A stretch of 15,769 bases of DNA from Coriobacteriia bacterium (GCA_009785705.1 WQVS01000021.1:1-15769); one strand, 5' to 3'. Numbered from the stretch's first letter, positions 1 to 7,183 are shown. A program made the numbers and translations. Notes: a model not told the origin generated them from the letters alone.

Positions 1-549
1 ACCAGATATGAGTGGGGCAGAGATGGCCATACCTTCAGGAATATTATGGAGGGCAATTAGGAGGCCAATAGTTATACCTAGCGTGATTTCATATTGACCA
101 GCGGCACCCATGGCAAGGCCTTCAGGAATATTGTGCAAGGCTATCGCAAAAAGAATGACCATGCCTGCACGCAGCATATTACCTTTTTTCGAGAGCAGTT
201 CTTCGGCATGGAAAAACTCTTCATAATTGTCGTGTAGCTCATTATTCGCACCCTGCTTCTTTGCTTGTCGTGCGCGCGTGATTTTGTCAATAAGCTTGTT
301 GAGACCTAGTACAACCAATACGCCTATGATAAGTCCCACGATGGTAGTTAGCACACCTGAATATTCGATTGCCTCTGGAATGAGCTCCAATAAAACAATG
401 GCTAACATAACGCCAGCAGCGAAAGAGAGAAAGATACTTATGGTGCGCTCGGTCCGAGCTCCGAAAAGGGCAGTGATGATACTGCCAAGCCCCATGCCAA
501 CAACGCCAGCAAGAACACTTAAGCTGATAATAAGAAGTCCCTGGTGCAA
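1..549 (-). CDS. ZIP-family divalent metal transporter (ZupT-like), C-terminus cut by window edge
   Basis: Predicted inner-membrane permease of the ZIP family, which moves Zn2+, Mn2+ or Fe2+ into the cytoplasm. The 183 visible residues begin with hydrophobic helices (about 4-27, 36-58, 65-84). A charged cytoplasmic loop (about 85-125, with His106 and His114) follows, then two hydrophobic segments carrying the family signatures HNIPEGLAMG (from His139) and HNIPEGMAIS (from His168). These His/Asn/Glu residues form the metal path in characterised ZIPs. The remaining C-terminal helices lie off the left edge. The start is TTG at 549, chosen because a near-perfect Shine-Dalgarno TAAGGAGG (555-562) sits 5 nt upstream and no ATG is close. 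It is transcribed divergently from a DtxR/MntR-type regulator, with a palindromic operator over its promoter, so metal-dependent repression is likely. Which metal is carried cannot be read from sequence. Confidence 0.92.
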   Translation of the reverse strand, partial: MHQGLLIISLSVLAGVVGMGLGSIITALFGARTERTISIFLSFAAGVMLAIVLLELIPEAIEYSGVLTTIVGLIIGVLVVLGLNKLIDKITRARQAKKQGANNELHDNYEEFFHAEELLSKKGNMLRAGMVILFAIALHNIPEGLAMGAAGQYEITLGITIGLLIALHNIPEGMAISAPLISG

Positions 550-572
550 AATTTCCTCCTTAGATTCAAAAT

Positions 573-588
573 GTTAGTCTAGACTAAC
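573..588. promoter_or_regulatory. 16-bp perfect palindrome, likely operator for the DtxR/MntR-type regulator
   Basis: GTTAGTCTAGACTAAC is a perfect dyad (its own reverse complement). It overlaps the -10 box and start-site region of the ZIP promoter. It has the TTAG...CTAA half-site character of DtxR/IdeR/MntR-family operators, and the neighbouring divergent gene encodes such a regulator. Binding here would block RNA polymerase at the transporter promoter. Recognition by this protein is inferred from position and symmetry. Confidence 0.7.
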
Positions 589-609
589 TTAGTAATCACG
601 AGATGTCAA
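581..609 (-). promoter_or_regulatory. Predicted sigma70-type promoter of the ZIP transporter gene
   Basis: Reading on the minus strand, a consensus -35 box TTGACA (604-609) is followed after exactly 17 nt by TAGTCT (581-586) as -10 box. The start of transcription would fall near 574, leaving a short leader of about 25 nt with the strong ribosome binding site. The -10 hexamer lies inside the 16-bp palindrome at 573-588. Confidence 0.65.
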
Positions 610-699
610 CTCTTTGCTTTTGATTGAAATTGGAAGCTATTTTCACAGCTATACTAAGGTGGTGTAATGAAGCCTGTGTACTTGATGAAATGAGGAGTA

Positions 700-1077
700 A
701 TGGAAAAAGTCTCTGAGTCAGTAGAGGACTACTTAGAAACCATATTGATGCTTAGTAAGAGCGGAAACATTGTTCGCTCAATTGATATTGCTAATGTTCT
801 AGACTTTTCAAGACCAAGTGTAAGTATTGCTGTGAAAAATCTAAAAGAGAGTGGCTACATTAGAGTAGAAGAGGGCGGATCAGTAGTGCTGACTTCTCGC
901 GGACAAGAAATAGCCCAGCGTGTATATGAACGCCATAAGCTTATTTCTGATTGGCTAGTGTACTTGGGGGTAGACGAAACAATAGCTCTGCGAGATGCCT
1001 GCAAGATGGAACACGGCATAAGCGAGGACAGCTATCAAGCCCTAAAGCGACATATTGAAGAGTGGCAGGCAAGCTAG
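700..1077 (+). CDS. DtxR/MntR-family metal-dependent transcriptional regulator
   Basis: A 125-residue metalloregulator of the short (MntR-like) type. It has an N-terminal winged helix-turn-helix (about 5-70, with DIANVLDFSRPSVS as the HTH core) and a dimerisation/metal domain (about 72-120), and lacks the C-terminal SH3/FeoA domain of DtxR and IdeR. Putative metal ligands by alignment from memory are Asp10 and Glu13 (as in MntR Asp8/Glu11), His79 (MntR His77), Cys101, Glu104 and His105. The CxxEH pattern is that of DtxR/IdeR, where MntR has Glu at the Cys position. The ATG at 700 follows GAGGAG (692-697) with an unusually short spacer, but an in-frame TGA at 691-693 excludes a longer start. 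Its promoter is unclear: only weak -35/-10 pairs are seen at 614-643 and 624-655. It likely represses the divergent ZIP gene when metal is plentiful. Confidence 0.9.
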   Translation: MEKVSESVEDYLETILMLSKSGNIVRSIDIANVLDFSRPSVSIAVKNLKESGYIRVEEGGSVVLTSRGQEIAQRVYERHKLISDWLVYLGVDETIALRDACKMEHGISEDSYQALKRHIEEWQAS

Positions 1078-1089
1078 TGTGCTCTAAAT

Positions 1090-1119
1090 GTGACTCCTAG
1101 TGCTGAAAGGTTGTATAAT
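1090..1119 (+). promoter_or_regulatory. Predicted sigma70-type promoter of the first glycan operon
   Basis: A perfect -10 box TATAAT (1114-1119) is preceded by GTGACT (1090-1095, 4 of 6 to TTGACA) with an 18-nt spacer. Transcription would start near 1126. That places the GTG at 1151 in the message and excludes the in-frame GTG at 1100 as the start of the epimerase gene. Confidence 0.65.
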
Positions 1120-1150
1120 TGTTGAAAATAAAGAAAGGCAGGATAAATTT

Positions 1151-2083
1151 GTGCGTATTCTAGTTACAGGTGGTGCAGGGTTCATTGGCTCAAATCTTGT
1201 TGATGCACTGCTGGCAGATGGTGGTTATACAGTAAGGGTAATAGATAATTTTGCTACAGGACATAGATCTAACCTTGCACACTGCATAGATAAAATTGAA
1301 CTGGTTGAAGGCGACATTCGCGATCTTGAAATTGTAGAAGATGCTGTTGATGGGGTAGATATGATACTGCACCAAGCTGCACTTCCCAGTGTGCCGCGTT
1401 CGGTTAAAGCTCCCGTTACCAGTAATGACGTTAATATCGGTGGAACATTGAAGCTGATTTCTGCGGCGCACAAGGCAGGAGTCAAGCGCGTTGTGATGGC
1501 ATCGTCATCATCAGTGTATGGAGATACTCCGACCTTGCCAAAGGTAGAGTCAATGACTCCAAAGCCTATGTCACCCTATGCTGTTACGAAACTAACAGGG
1601 GAGCACTATCTAAATGTTTTTGCCAGACTGTATGGTATTGAAACCTTGGCTATTCGATACTTCAATGTGTTTGGTCCTAGGCAAGACCCTAGCTCAATGT
1701 ATTCGGGAGTAATATCCAAATTTATGAAGGCAGCCATTGAGAAGACAAGATATACAGTAAATGGGGATGGACTTCAGGCGCGTGATTTTACCTATGTGGA
1801 TAATGTCGTTCATGCAAATTTACTTGCCCTTAAGGTTGAAAAACTTAATGGAGAGGTCATAAACGTTGCCTGCGGAGAAAAGCATACATTGCTTGACTTG
1901 ATCGCGGCGGTAAACCAGGCAGCAGGCGTAGACTTGCCCGTGGACTTCGCTCCCGACAGACTAGGAGATGTCAAATATTCGCTGGCAGACATTGAGCTTG
2001 CAAATAGCCTTCTTGGTTACTCTCCAACAATTGCCTTTTCTAGAGGCATCAGGTCTACCTTTGACTGGTATGCGACATCTTAA
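1151..2083 (+). CDS. NAD-dependent UDP-hexose 4-epimerase, WbpP/Gne-like SDR
   Basis: A 310-residue extended short-chain dehydrogenase/reductase. The N-terminal Rossmann motif is TGGAGFIGS (residues 6-14). The active-site Ser region is SSSSVYGD (from 118) and the catalytic pair is Tyr143-x3-Lys147 in SPYAVTK. The later block RYFNVFGPRQDP (169-180), followed by a SGVI segment, is typical of UDP-GlcNAc/UDP-Glc 4-epimerases of the WbpP/Gne group. It would interconvert UDP-GlcNAc and UDP-GalNAc (or UDP-Glc and UDP-Gal) in the cytoplasm to feed the following glycosyltransferases. The GTG start at 1151 places the protein directly at MRILVTGG, the normal family N-terminus, and agrees with the predicted transcription start near 1126; AAGG/AGGA lies just upstream. 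First gene of the operon running to 5718. Substrate choice (N-acetylated or not) is not proven. Confidence 0.88.
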   Translation: MRILVTGGAGFIGSNLVDALLADGGYTVRVIDNFATGHRSNLAHCIDKIELVEGDIRDLEIVEDAVDGVDMILHQAALPSVPRSVKAPVTSNDVNIGGTLKLISAAHKAGVKRVVMASSSSVYGDTPTLPKVESMTPKPMSPYAVTKLTGEHYLNVFARLYGIETLAIRYFNVFGPRQDPSSMYSGVISKFMKAAIEKTRYTVNGDGLQARDFTYVDNVVHANLLALKVEKLNGEVINVACGEKHTLLDLIAAVNQAAGVDLPVDFAPDRLGDVKYSLADIELANSLLGYSPTIAFSRGIRSTFDWYATS

Positions 2084-2116
2084 CTTTATATAGCTGTAAA
2101 GGTGTTCGAGGTTAAA

Positions 2117-3394
2117 ATGCTCTCTATTCCCATTTCATTTAGGCGTCTAGCAGTGCGCATATTGAGAATGATAAGGCTAAAGCCGCTCACTCTAAATTCC
2201 TTGCCTCGAAAACGACAGCAAGAATTGATAAGTAATCTGCGCAATTCGACCGGAGAAGACTTTGCAGACTATGTGTTGCTTGCGTCGGACTTTGGAACGG
2301 ACGGTACGCTAGCATCATCAAATTACCTCTCCGCCTTGTTATCTGGATTTGCATACAATCAAAAAAGAATAGAAATAGCCTGCACCCACCTTTCGCCAAA
2401 TTATCCCATTCCTGCAGAATTTGATACAAAGACGCTTCCTGGGGGAGTTGACATCTCTCTCTCCGCTCTTGATGCACTTATTGGAGAAAATGTGCGACAG
2501 TTAGCGATCCTGAGGATAGATGCCCTTTTTGATTTCTATACTAGAGTTAAGCTCCTTCGGAGTAGAGCATCCGTTGTTTTACTTTATTCAGGAGAAACTC
2601 CCGAGCGAGCATTCGAGCGAAATGGGTGGGGTGCGCAGCGGCAGCGAAGATTTTTCAATTTCGTCAGTCAAAACATAGATGGAATATTTGTTATGACTGA
2701 GATGATTAGGCAATACTGGATTTCAAAGGGTTTTTCTGCTGATCGAATATTTAATACGGGCCCTCTTGTTAGAGCAGGTGCCTGGCAAGATTTGCCTGCT
2801 TCAAAAGTTCAAAATAATGTTGCGATGTATTTTGGGAATCTGTCTCATCAAGAAGTGTTTGACCTTATTGATGTTGCAAAGGTTGTCTTAAAAAGTATTC
2901 CTTCATTCAAGTTGCGTATGCATGGCGATGCTCCTGCCGAAAGACTTGCCAAATTTAAAGAGATTGCAAAGCATAAGGGGGCTGAGGATTGCATTGAAGT
3001 TTATCCTGCAGTTCCATTGTGCGAAATGGCAGCACTACAGCAAACAGCATCTGTCCTTTTGATGCCTTCAAGAGACTGGCATCGAGCTAATATGGGCTTT
3101 CCGAATAAACTAGGTGAGTATATGATGTCTGGCAGACCTGTAGTTGCGAGCAGAGTTGATGGAATTTCTTGTTGGGTGAGTAATGAGCATGTGATTTTTA
3201 TTCCTCCTGGAGATGTAGATGCGTTTGCGCTTGGAATTGTTGAGGTGCTGCAAAATCCTAGCGCATATCAATCGTTAGCAAATAATGCGCATGAACATAT
3301 AATGCATTTGGCAGATCCGGTTAAAAATGCTGTAGAAATGCTCAATTGGGTTGAGGAGAAAGTAAAGCGAGGACGTTGTAGTACCTATGTATAG
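2117..3394 (+). CDS. Glycosyltransferase, GT4-like (GT-B fold)
   Basis: About 425 residues. The N-terminus is basic and amphipathic (FRRLAVRILRMIRLKP), suggesting contact with the inner face of the membrane. The C-terminal half has the GT4 pattern: MYFGNLSHQEVFD at the start of the nucleotide-binding domain, then LLMPSRDWHRANMGFPNKLGEYM followed by SGRPVVAS. The first Glu of the canonical EX7E motif is absent (Met at that position), whereas the second (in GEYM) is kept, as in several GT4 subgroups with a PNKLxEYM block. It probably transfers a sugar from a UDP-sugar onto a lipid-linked glycan. ATG 2117 was chosen over the in-frame GTG at 2102 because GAGG (2108-2111) lies 5 nt before the ATG, whereas the GTG would sit on its own AAAGG. 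It follows the epimerase by 33 nt and overlaps the next gene by 8 nt. Donor and acceptor are unknown. Confidence 0.82.
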   Translation: MLSIPISFRRLAVRILRMIRLKPLTLNSLPRKRQQELISNLRNSTGEDFADYVLLASDFGTDGTLASSNYLSALLSGFAYNQKRIEIACTHLSPNYPIPAEFDTKTLPGGVDISLSALDALIGENVRQLAILRIDALFDFYTRVKLLRSRASVVLLYSGETPERAFERNGWGAQRQRRFFNFVSQNIDGIFVMTEMIRQYWISKGFSADRIFNTGPLVRAGAWQDLPASKVQNNVAMYFGNLSHQEVFDLIDVAKVVLKSIPSFKLRMHGDAPAERLAKFKEIAKHKGAEDCIEVYPAVPLCEMAALQQTASVLLMPSRDWHRANMGFPNKLGEYMMSGRPVVASRVDGISCWVSNEHVIFIPPGDVDAFALGIVEVLQNPSAYQSLANNAHEHIMHLADPVKNAVEMLNWVEEKVKRGRCSTYV

Positions 3395-4538
3395 AATACT
3401 CTTTTTTCTAGATGAGGCATATTCTCTCTTTCCTGGTGGGGAGGCGGGTCCGCGTTTTGGTGGGGCAGAACTTCAGTTGTACACGATTGCTGATGAAGTC
3501 TCAAAAAATAGCCTATTTGAAGTGACATGGTTATTTACAGATTCCAAAAAGTACGACGTTTCGCTCTTAAATCATCCGCGAATGACCATTTTGTCGCGAA
3601 AACCACCATTTGGACGAAATATTCCCATCCTTGCTCGATACTTCAATCGAAAAAGATGTATTACTCGGAAAGAACTTCTGAAGCCATATCAAGCCTGTAA
3701 CCCCGATGTGATTATATCTACTATGGGAAGTATGGCAGAAGACCTTAGAATTGAGTCGGAATTGGCGGGGGCAAAGACAATATTTCGTGTAGCAAGTGAT
3801 ACCGACATTACTATTCCTCGCGCGAACACCCCAGAAGAATCAGAGCAAATTTTGCGTGATATTTCCAATTTCGACTCCGTGGTTGTGGCTACTAATGAGC
3901 AGCAGATAGCACTCAATAAGTTCCGCACGAGCCCCAGTGTCAAAATCGCAAAATTTACTAAAATGCTTACCAATATACGCTCTACCTCTGATTCGAAGCA
4001 TATTTTATGGGTAGCCAGCTGCCAAAAGCTTAAGCAGCCGTGGATATTTCTTGAACTTGCTAAGTCTTTCCCAGATGAACAATTCGTGATGATAATGCCT
4101 CCGATAGATGAAAATTTGAGCCATACTATTCGCGCACAGGCAGACAAAATCGATAATCTAAAACTTATTCCTGTGCAGATATCGCGCGATAAGATTGCAG
4201 AATACTTTGCAGGCTCAAAGCTTTTCGTAAACACCTCTAAGATCGAAGGTTTCCCCAATACCTTTCTTGAAGCCTTTTCTGTGGGAGTTCCCGTTCTTTC
4301 CTTGTCATTCAATCCTGATGACATGATTAATGCGCATGGTTTGGGCGCATGTGCTGATGGGTCACTGTCAAGACTTATTGAGCACTGTGGTACGCTACTG
4401 TCTGATGAGAGGCTTCTTGAGGAGAAGGGCAAAAGCGCATGTGCGTATTTTAAGAAAAACCATAATCTTGAAAAAATTGTTCAGGAATGGATGTCACTTA
4501 TTGTAGAGACGATAGAGGGTAGAGATGATGCCGACTAG
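3387..4538 (+). CDS. Glycosyltransferase, GT4 family (first of a tandem paralogous pair)
   Basis: 383 residues, GT-B fold. The N-terminal GGAELQ loop after PRFGG is the usual GT4 glycine-rich nucleotide-sugar loop. Mid-protein blocks are FRVASDTDI and VVVATNEQQ. The second domain opens with HILWVASC and carries the intact EX7E motif Glu287-GFPNTFL-Glu295, followed by AFSVGVPVLSLSFNPDD. It is expected to be a cytoplasmic retaining transferase adding one sugar to the lipid-linked glycan. It overlaps the upstream gene by 8 nt and the downstream gene by 14 nt, indicating translational coupling. GAGGA (3369-3373) lies a rather long 13 nt before the ATG. It is clearly paralogous to the next gene along its whole length. 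Donor and acceptor are unknown. Confidence 0.85.
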   Translation: MYRILFFLDEAYSLFPGGEAGPRFGGAELQLYTIADEVSKNSLFEVTWLFTDSKKYDVSLLNHPRMTILSRKPPFGRNIPILARYFNRKRCITRKELLKPYQACNPDVIISTMGSMAEDLRIESELAGAKTIFRVASDTDITIPRANTPEESEQILRDISNFDSVVVATNEQQIALNKFRTSPSVKIAKFTKMLTNIRSTSDSKHILWVASCQKLKQPWIFLELAKSFPDEQFVMIMPPIDENLSHTIRAQADKIDNLKLIPVQISRDKIAEYFAGSKLFVNTSKIEGFPNTFLEAFSVGVPVLSLSFNPDDMINAHGLGACADGSLSRLIEHCGTLLSDERLLEEKGKSACAYFKKNHNLEKIVQEWMSLIVETIEGRDDAD

Positions 4539-5718
4539 TGCTAAGATAAAAAGAATCCCTGTTGTGTTTAGGTATCCTGAAGCACGACCCTTATTTTTTG
4601 GGTCCGAAAAGTGGCATGTAGGCGGTGCTCCTCTTCAGATGTATATGCTGGCAAAAGAATTGGCAAAAGATCCGTGCTTCGATGTGTCTTTCTGGATTGA
4701 TGGTCCAATTCCTGCGAAGCAGGTTGACGGCATCAGCATGTACTCTTTTCCTCTGCCAATTCCACTGTGGCGAGCTATATCCTTTTTGCCTCAAGCCACA
4801 AGGTCTGCTGCGTTATGGATTGCAGAAGTGATCAATAGGCGAAGATGCAGGATTGCTGCGAGACTTGCGCGCGATGGCGTGATGATATTTTCCGTTTGCT
4901 CTTCGTCTGAACTCGTTAGTCATCAAGAGATGATACATAAAAATGGAGGAAAGGTTTTCTATAGAGTTGCTTCAGACATTGATGTTGTTCCTCAGATGCG
5001 TGGGGAAGAGGGTGACGATGATTTTTCTATGGCTCTTGCTACGGTAGATACCGTTATTGTTGCAACCCATTATCAGCGGCGCATGGCGAAAGAAAATTTC
5101 GGTATTGATACTCTTTTGATTCCATCTCCCTTTTTGCTTCCCTTTGTGCCAGATGATAGTAAGGTGGCCAATGAGGAGCGCGACACAATTCTTTGGGTTG
5201 GGCAATGTGTTGCTTATCGACGTCCATGGGTAATGCTAGAGCTTGCCCGTGCTTTTCCAAGTGAAAATTTTGTAATGGTGATGCCAGAGTGTGATGCACT
5301 GCTGACTCGCGCGATAAAGAGCCAACTTTCCGCTGCTAGTAATATAGAATTAATAGACCATGTTCCCCCGGATCAGATACAGCCATATTTTAATCGTGCA
5401 AAAATGTATGTGAATACCTCCCAGTTTGAAGGGTTTCCAAATACGCTCCATCAGGCTGCCTTTGCGCGGACTCCATATGTGTCGCTGACTTGGAATCCCG
5501 ATAATCTTCTTGAAAACAACAATATTGGCCTTGGCTGTAATGATGATGTGTCAACAATGATTTTGCACATGAGCACCTTATTGCAAGATGAGGAGCTCAT
5601 GCGACAGATGGGAGACAATGCTCATCAGTACGTTACAACACAGCACGTCTTTGAAGATGTGGTAAGTCAATACAAAGATGCCATTAGGAAGGCTTGCGAC
5701 GGAGCATATATTGCCTAG
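4525..5718 (+). CDS. Glycosyltransferase, GT4 family, paralogue of the preceding gene with altered EX7E motif
   Basis: 397 residues, colinear with the preceding protein. Shared blocks are GGAPLQMY (versus GGAELQLY), FYRVASDIDV, VIVATHYQ, TILWVGQC, FVMVMPE, YVNTSQFEGFPNT, SLTWNPDN. The diagnostic difference is in the EX7E motif: Glu302 is kept but the second acidic residue is Gln310 (EGFPNTLHQ), where the sister has Glu. That Glu normally contacts the donor sugar nucleotide, so activity or donor use may differ. ATG 4525 (or the adjacent ATG 4528) follows GAGGG (4515-4519) by 5 or 8 nt and overlaps the upstream gene by 14 nt. It is the last gene of the operon; its stop lies in a CTAG shared with the convergent minus-strand gene, and no terminator is visible. 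It could be a functional transferase, or a degenerate or partner subunit. Confidence 0.83.
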   Translation: MMPTSAKIKRIPVVFRYPEARPLFFGSEKWHVGGAPLQMYMLAKELAKDPCFDVSFWIDGPIPAKQVDGISMYSFPLPIPLWRAISFLPQATRSAALWIAEVINRRRCRIAARLARDGVMIFSVCSSSELVSHQEMIHKNGGKVFYRVASDIDVVPQMRGEEGDDDFSMALATVDTVIVATHYQRRMAKENFGIDTLLIPSPFLLPFVPDDSKVANEERDTILWVGQCVAYRRPWVMLELARAFPSENFVMVMPECDALLTRAIKSQLSAASNIELIDHVPPDQIQPYFNRAKMYVNTSQFEGFPNTLHQAAFARTPYVSLTWNPDNLLENNNIGLGCNDDVSTMILHMSTLLQDEELMRQMGDNAHQYVTTQHVFEDVVSQYKDAIRKACDGAYIA

Positions 5719-6953
5719 CGAATATTATTGATTCTAGAAAACTTTGCTACAGCTTGAGAATAGTGGCTGATGAGCTGATTGAGGTACTGACTGTGAGAAT
5801 ATCGAGCAAGAGCAAGCTCCCTGCTTTCTTTTGCTCGAATCTTAATTTCATCAGGACTATTTGAGAGATGCTTCAGTACCGATCTAAGAGAAGTAGAGTC
5901 AGAAGAAGGAATCGCAATTCCTTTGTCAGGAGCACCAATCACCTTAGGGAGTGCTGTGTCTTCACAGCAGATGACAAGTCTGGCAGACATCATGGCCTCA
6001 ATTGCCATTAAACCGAAAGCCTCAGCCTCCGAAGGCATAACGAAAACATCACAAGCTGCGTACAGATTTGCCAGCTTTGCGCTGTCATCTATCCATCCAA
6101 ATTCTTTGACAGTGAGATGAGGGAGTGATCCTAATAATCCACGCTTGTCGCTGGTGATAATTGTGACATTAGGTAAGTCTAGACCTCTAAGTGCAGTAAT
6201 AATAGTGTCAAGCCCTTTGTACCTATCAGGATTTGATCGGAAGAAGATGGTGAAGTTGTTTCTAGGTATTCCCAGTGCTTCTCTTGCGGCCTTTTTGTCT
6301 GAATGGAATTCGCTATCGCGCACACCAAAAGGAATGATACTTGGATCTGGAGCATGTTGAAATATCGGACTTTTTTCGTAAAGCTCCTTCATCCACTCAG
6401 AGGCAATGAGTGGAAAAAAGAGAGGACAATCTTGGATTGTTTTGCGCTTAACTTCCCAAAGGAGAGAAGAACTGTCTTCTTTAACCGGAAAGCTGCGGTG
6501 TAAATCAGGACAAGCGGTGCAGCCACTGAGCCACTTAGTACACTGCATGGGATGCACACAGTGTCCCGTAAAAAACCAAGGATCATGCAGAGTCCAAACA
6601 GAAGGCTTAAGGGAAAAGAGCCAAGGCAGGTCCAAAAGTGATAGAACATTATTATGAATAAGGTGATAATGCACAATGTCTGCTTGCTTAAATTCAGGTA
6701 AATTGACAAGCAAGCGTGCCCAAGGATAGATTAAATTTTGCCAAGACTTGCACTTTTCAAAAGACTGTAAATCCTTGTGATAGAGCTGATCATTCTCGCA
6801 GGAAAGGAGTTCAATAACTTTTGGGTTTTTACTTTGCTTAGTGAGGACACATTGATGAGCTTTATGACCCAATTCTTCAAGATCTTCTATCAAGTCATAG
6901 CCATTAAATCGACGACCAATTAGATCAATATTATTGACATGGAGGACATTCAT
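5715..6953 (-). CDS. Glycosyltransferase, GT4 family, WcaC-like with Cys cluster
   Basis: 412 residues. The N-terminal domain begins MNVLHVNN and contains IVHYHLIHN and WTLHDPWFFTGHC. It is followed by a cluster of four cysteines (Cys132, Cys138, Cys145, Cys148, the last in CTACP). Such a GHC...CxxW...GCxxCP block is known in a GT4 subgroup with WcaC-like members and may bind a metal. The C-terminal domain has FFRSNPDRYKGLD and an EX7E motif, Glu311-AFGLMAI-Glu319. It is expected to transfer a sugar at the cytoplasmic face of the membrane. It is encoded opposite to both flanking glycan operons. Its ATG overlaps the stop of the small upstream gene (ATGA, 6950-6953), so translation is probably coupled, and no strong ribosome binding site of its own is seen. 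It ends in a 4-nt overlap with the convergent gene. Specificity is unknown. Confidence 0.87.
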   Translation of the reverse strand: MNVLHVNNIDLIGRRFNGYDLIEDLEELGHKAHQCVLTKQSKNPKVIELLSCENDQLYHKDLQSFEKCKSWQNLIYPWARLLVNLPEFKQADIVHYHLIHNNVLSLLDLPWLFSLKPSVWTLHDPWFFTGHCVHPMQCTKWLSGCTACPDLHRSFPVKEDSSSLLWEVKRKTIQDCPLFFPLIASEWMKELYEKSPIFQHAPDPSIIPFGVRDSEFHSDKKAAREALGIPRNNFTIFFRSNPDRYKGLDTIITALRGLDLPNVTIITSDKRGLLGSLPHLTVKEFGWIDDSAKLANLYAACDVFVMPSEAEAFGLMAIEAMMSARLVICCEDTALPKVIGAPDKGIAIPSSDSTSLRSVLKHLSNSPDEIKIRAKESRELALARYSHSQYLNQLISHYSQAVAKFSRINNIR

Positions 6954-7150
6954 CGCTTGCGAGCATATCCCATTTTTCTTGCAAGCATAATCGCAAGGCG
7001 TCTGAGTAGAACAGGTAAAACGGCTATGCCCAAGGTTCGCTCGTAAAGTTTAACTTTTTTATAGGCAGTAGCGTGAAGTCCATCGCGAATCTCAAAGGCA
7101 ATTTCTGGAACCTTTTCGTTGAAGTCGTCGGGTGAATATTTTTTGGTCAT
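6950..7150 (-). CDS. Small basic protein of unknown function (66 residues)
   Basis: No family recognised. The protein starts MTKKYSPDDFNEKVPEIAFE; the first third is acidic and polar. Residues about 34-60 (LYERTLGIAVLPVLLRRLAI onward) form a hydrophobic-to-amphipathic helix, and the tail is strongly basic (ARKMGYARKR). This suggests peripheral or monotopic membrane association. ATG 7150 was chosen because GAGGAG (7155-7160) lies 4 nt upstream and a predicted extended -10 at 7175-7183 places transcription start near 7168. The frame stays open upstream to about 7279, but that part would precede the transcription start. The stop overlaps the ATG of the following glycosyltransferase (ATGA), so the two form one transcript. 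A role in membrane recruitment of that enzyme is possible but untested. It might also be a remnant of a larger gene. Confidence 0.6.
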   Translation of the reverse strand: MTKKYSPDDFNEKVPEIAFEIRDGLHATAYKKVKLYERTLGIAVLPVLLRRLAIMLARKMGYARKR

Positions 7151-7174
7151 TTTGCTCCTCTTCTGATTGTTGTA

Positions 7175-7183
7175 AGTATAGCA
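7175..7183 (-). promoter_or_regulatory. Predicted extended -10 promoter for the minus-strand pair
   Basis: On the minus strand the 9-mer TGCTATACT combines the extended -10 TGn element (7181-7183) with TATACT (7175-7180). No good -35 box lies at the usual distance, which extended -10 promoters tolerate. Transcription would start near 7168, about 18 nt before the ATG at 7150. The same 9-mer occurs in the other orientation at 7253-7261. Confidence 0.5.

Noticed and set aside
227..577. Plus-strand open frame of 116 residues in the ZIP region
   Set aside because: It is antisense to the ZIP gene, whose HNIPEG motifs and strong ribosome binding site are clear on the minus strand. The plus-strand translation is low-complexity Ser/Thr/Pro-rich with no ribosome binding site.
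1100..1150. In-frame GTG at 1100 as start of the 4-epimerase
   Set aside because: The TATAAT box at 1114-1119 lies inside this extension, and the family N-terminus begins at MRILVTGG.
2084..2116. Possible terminator between the epimerase and the first GT4 gene
   Set aside because: The 33-nt gap has no stem followed by a T-run. The genes are best read as one operon.
3689..4432. Long minus-strand open frame of 247 residues
   Set aside because: It is fully antisense to the GT4 gene 3387-4538, which has conserved motifs and coupling to its neighbours. The antisense product shows no recognisable motif and has no promoter or ribosome binding site.
6389..6709. Minus-strand open frame of 106 residues inside the WcaC-like gene
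   Set aside because: It is an out-of-frame shadow of the gene on the same strand. Its hydrophobic look comes from reading the codons of the glycosyltransferase in another frame.
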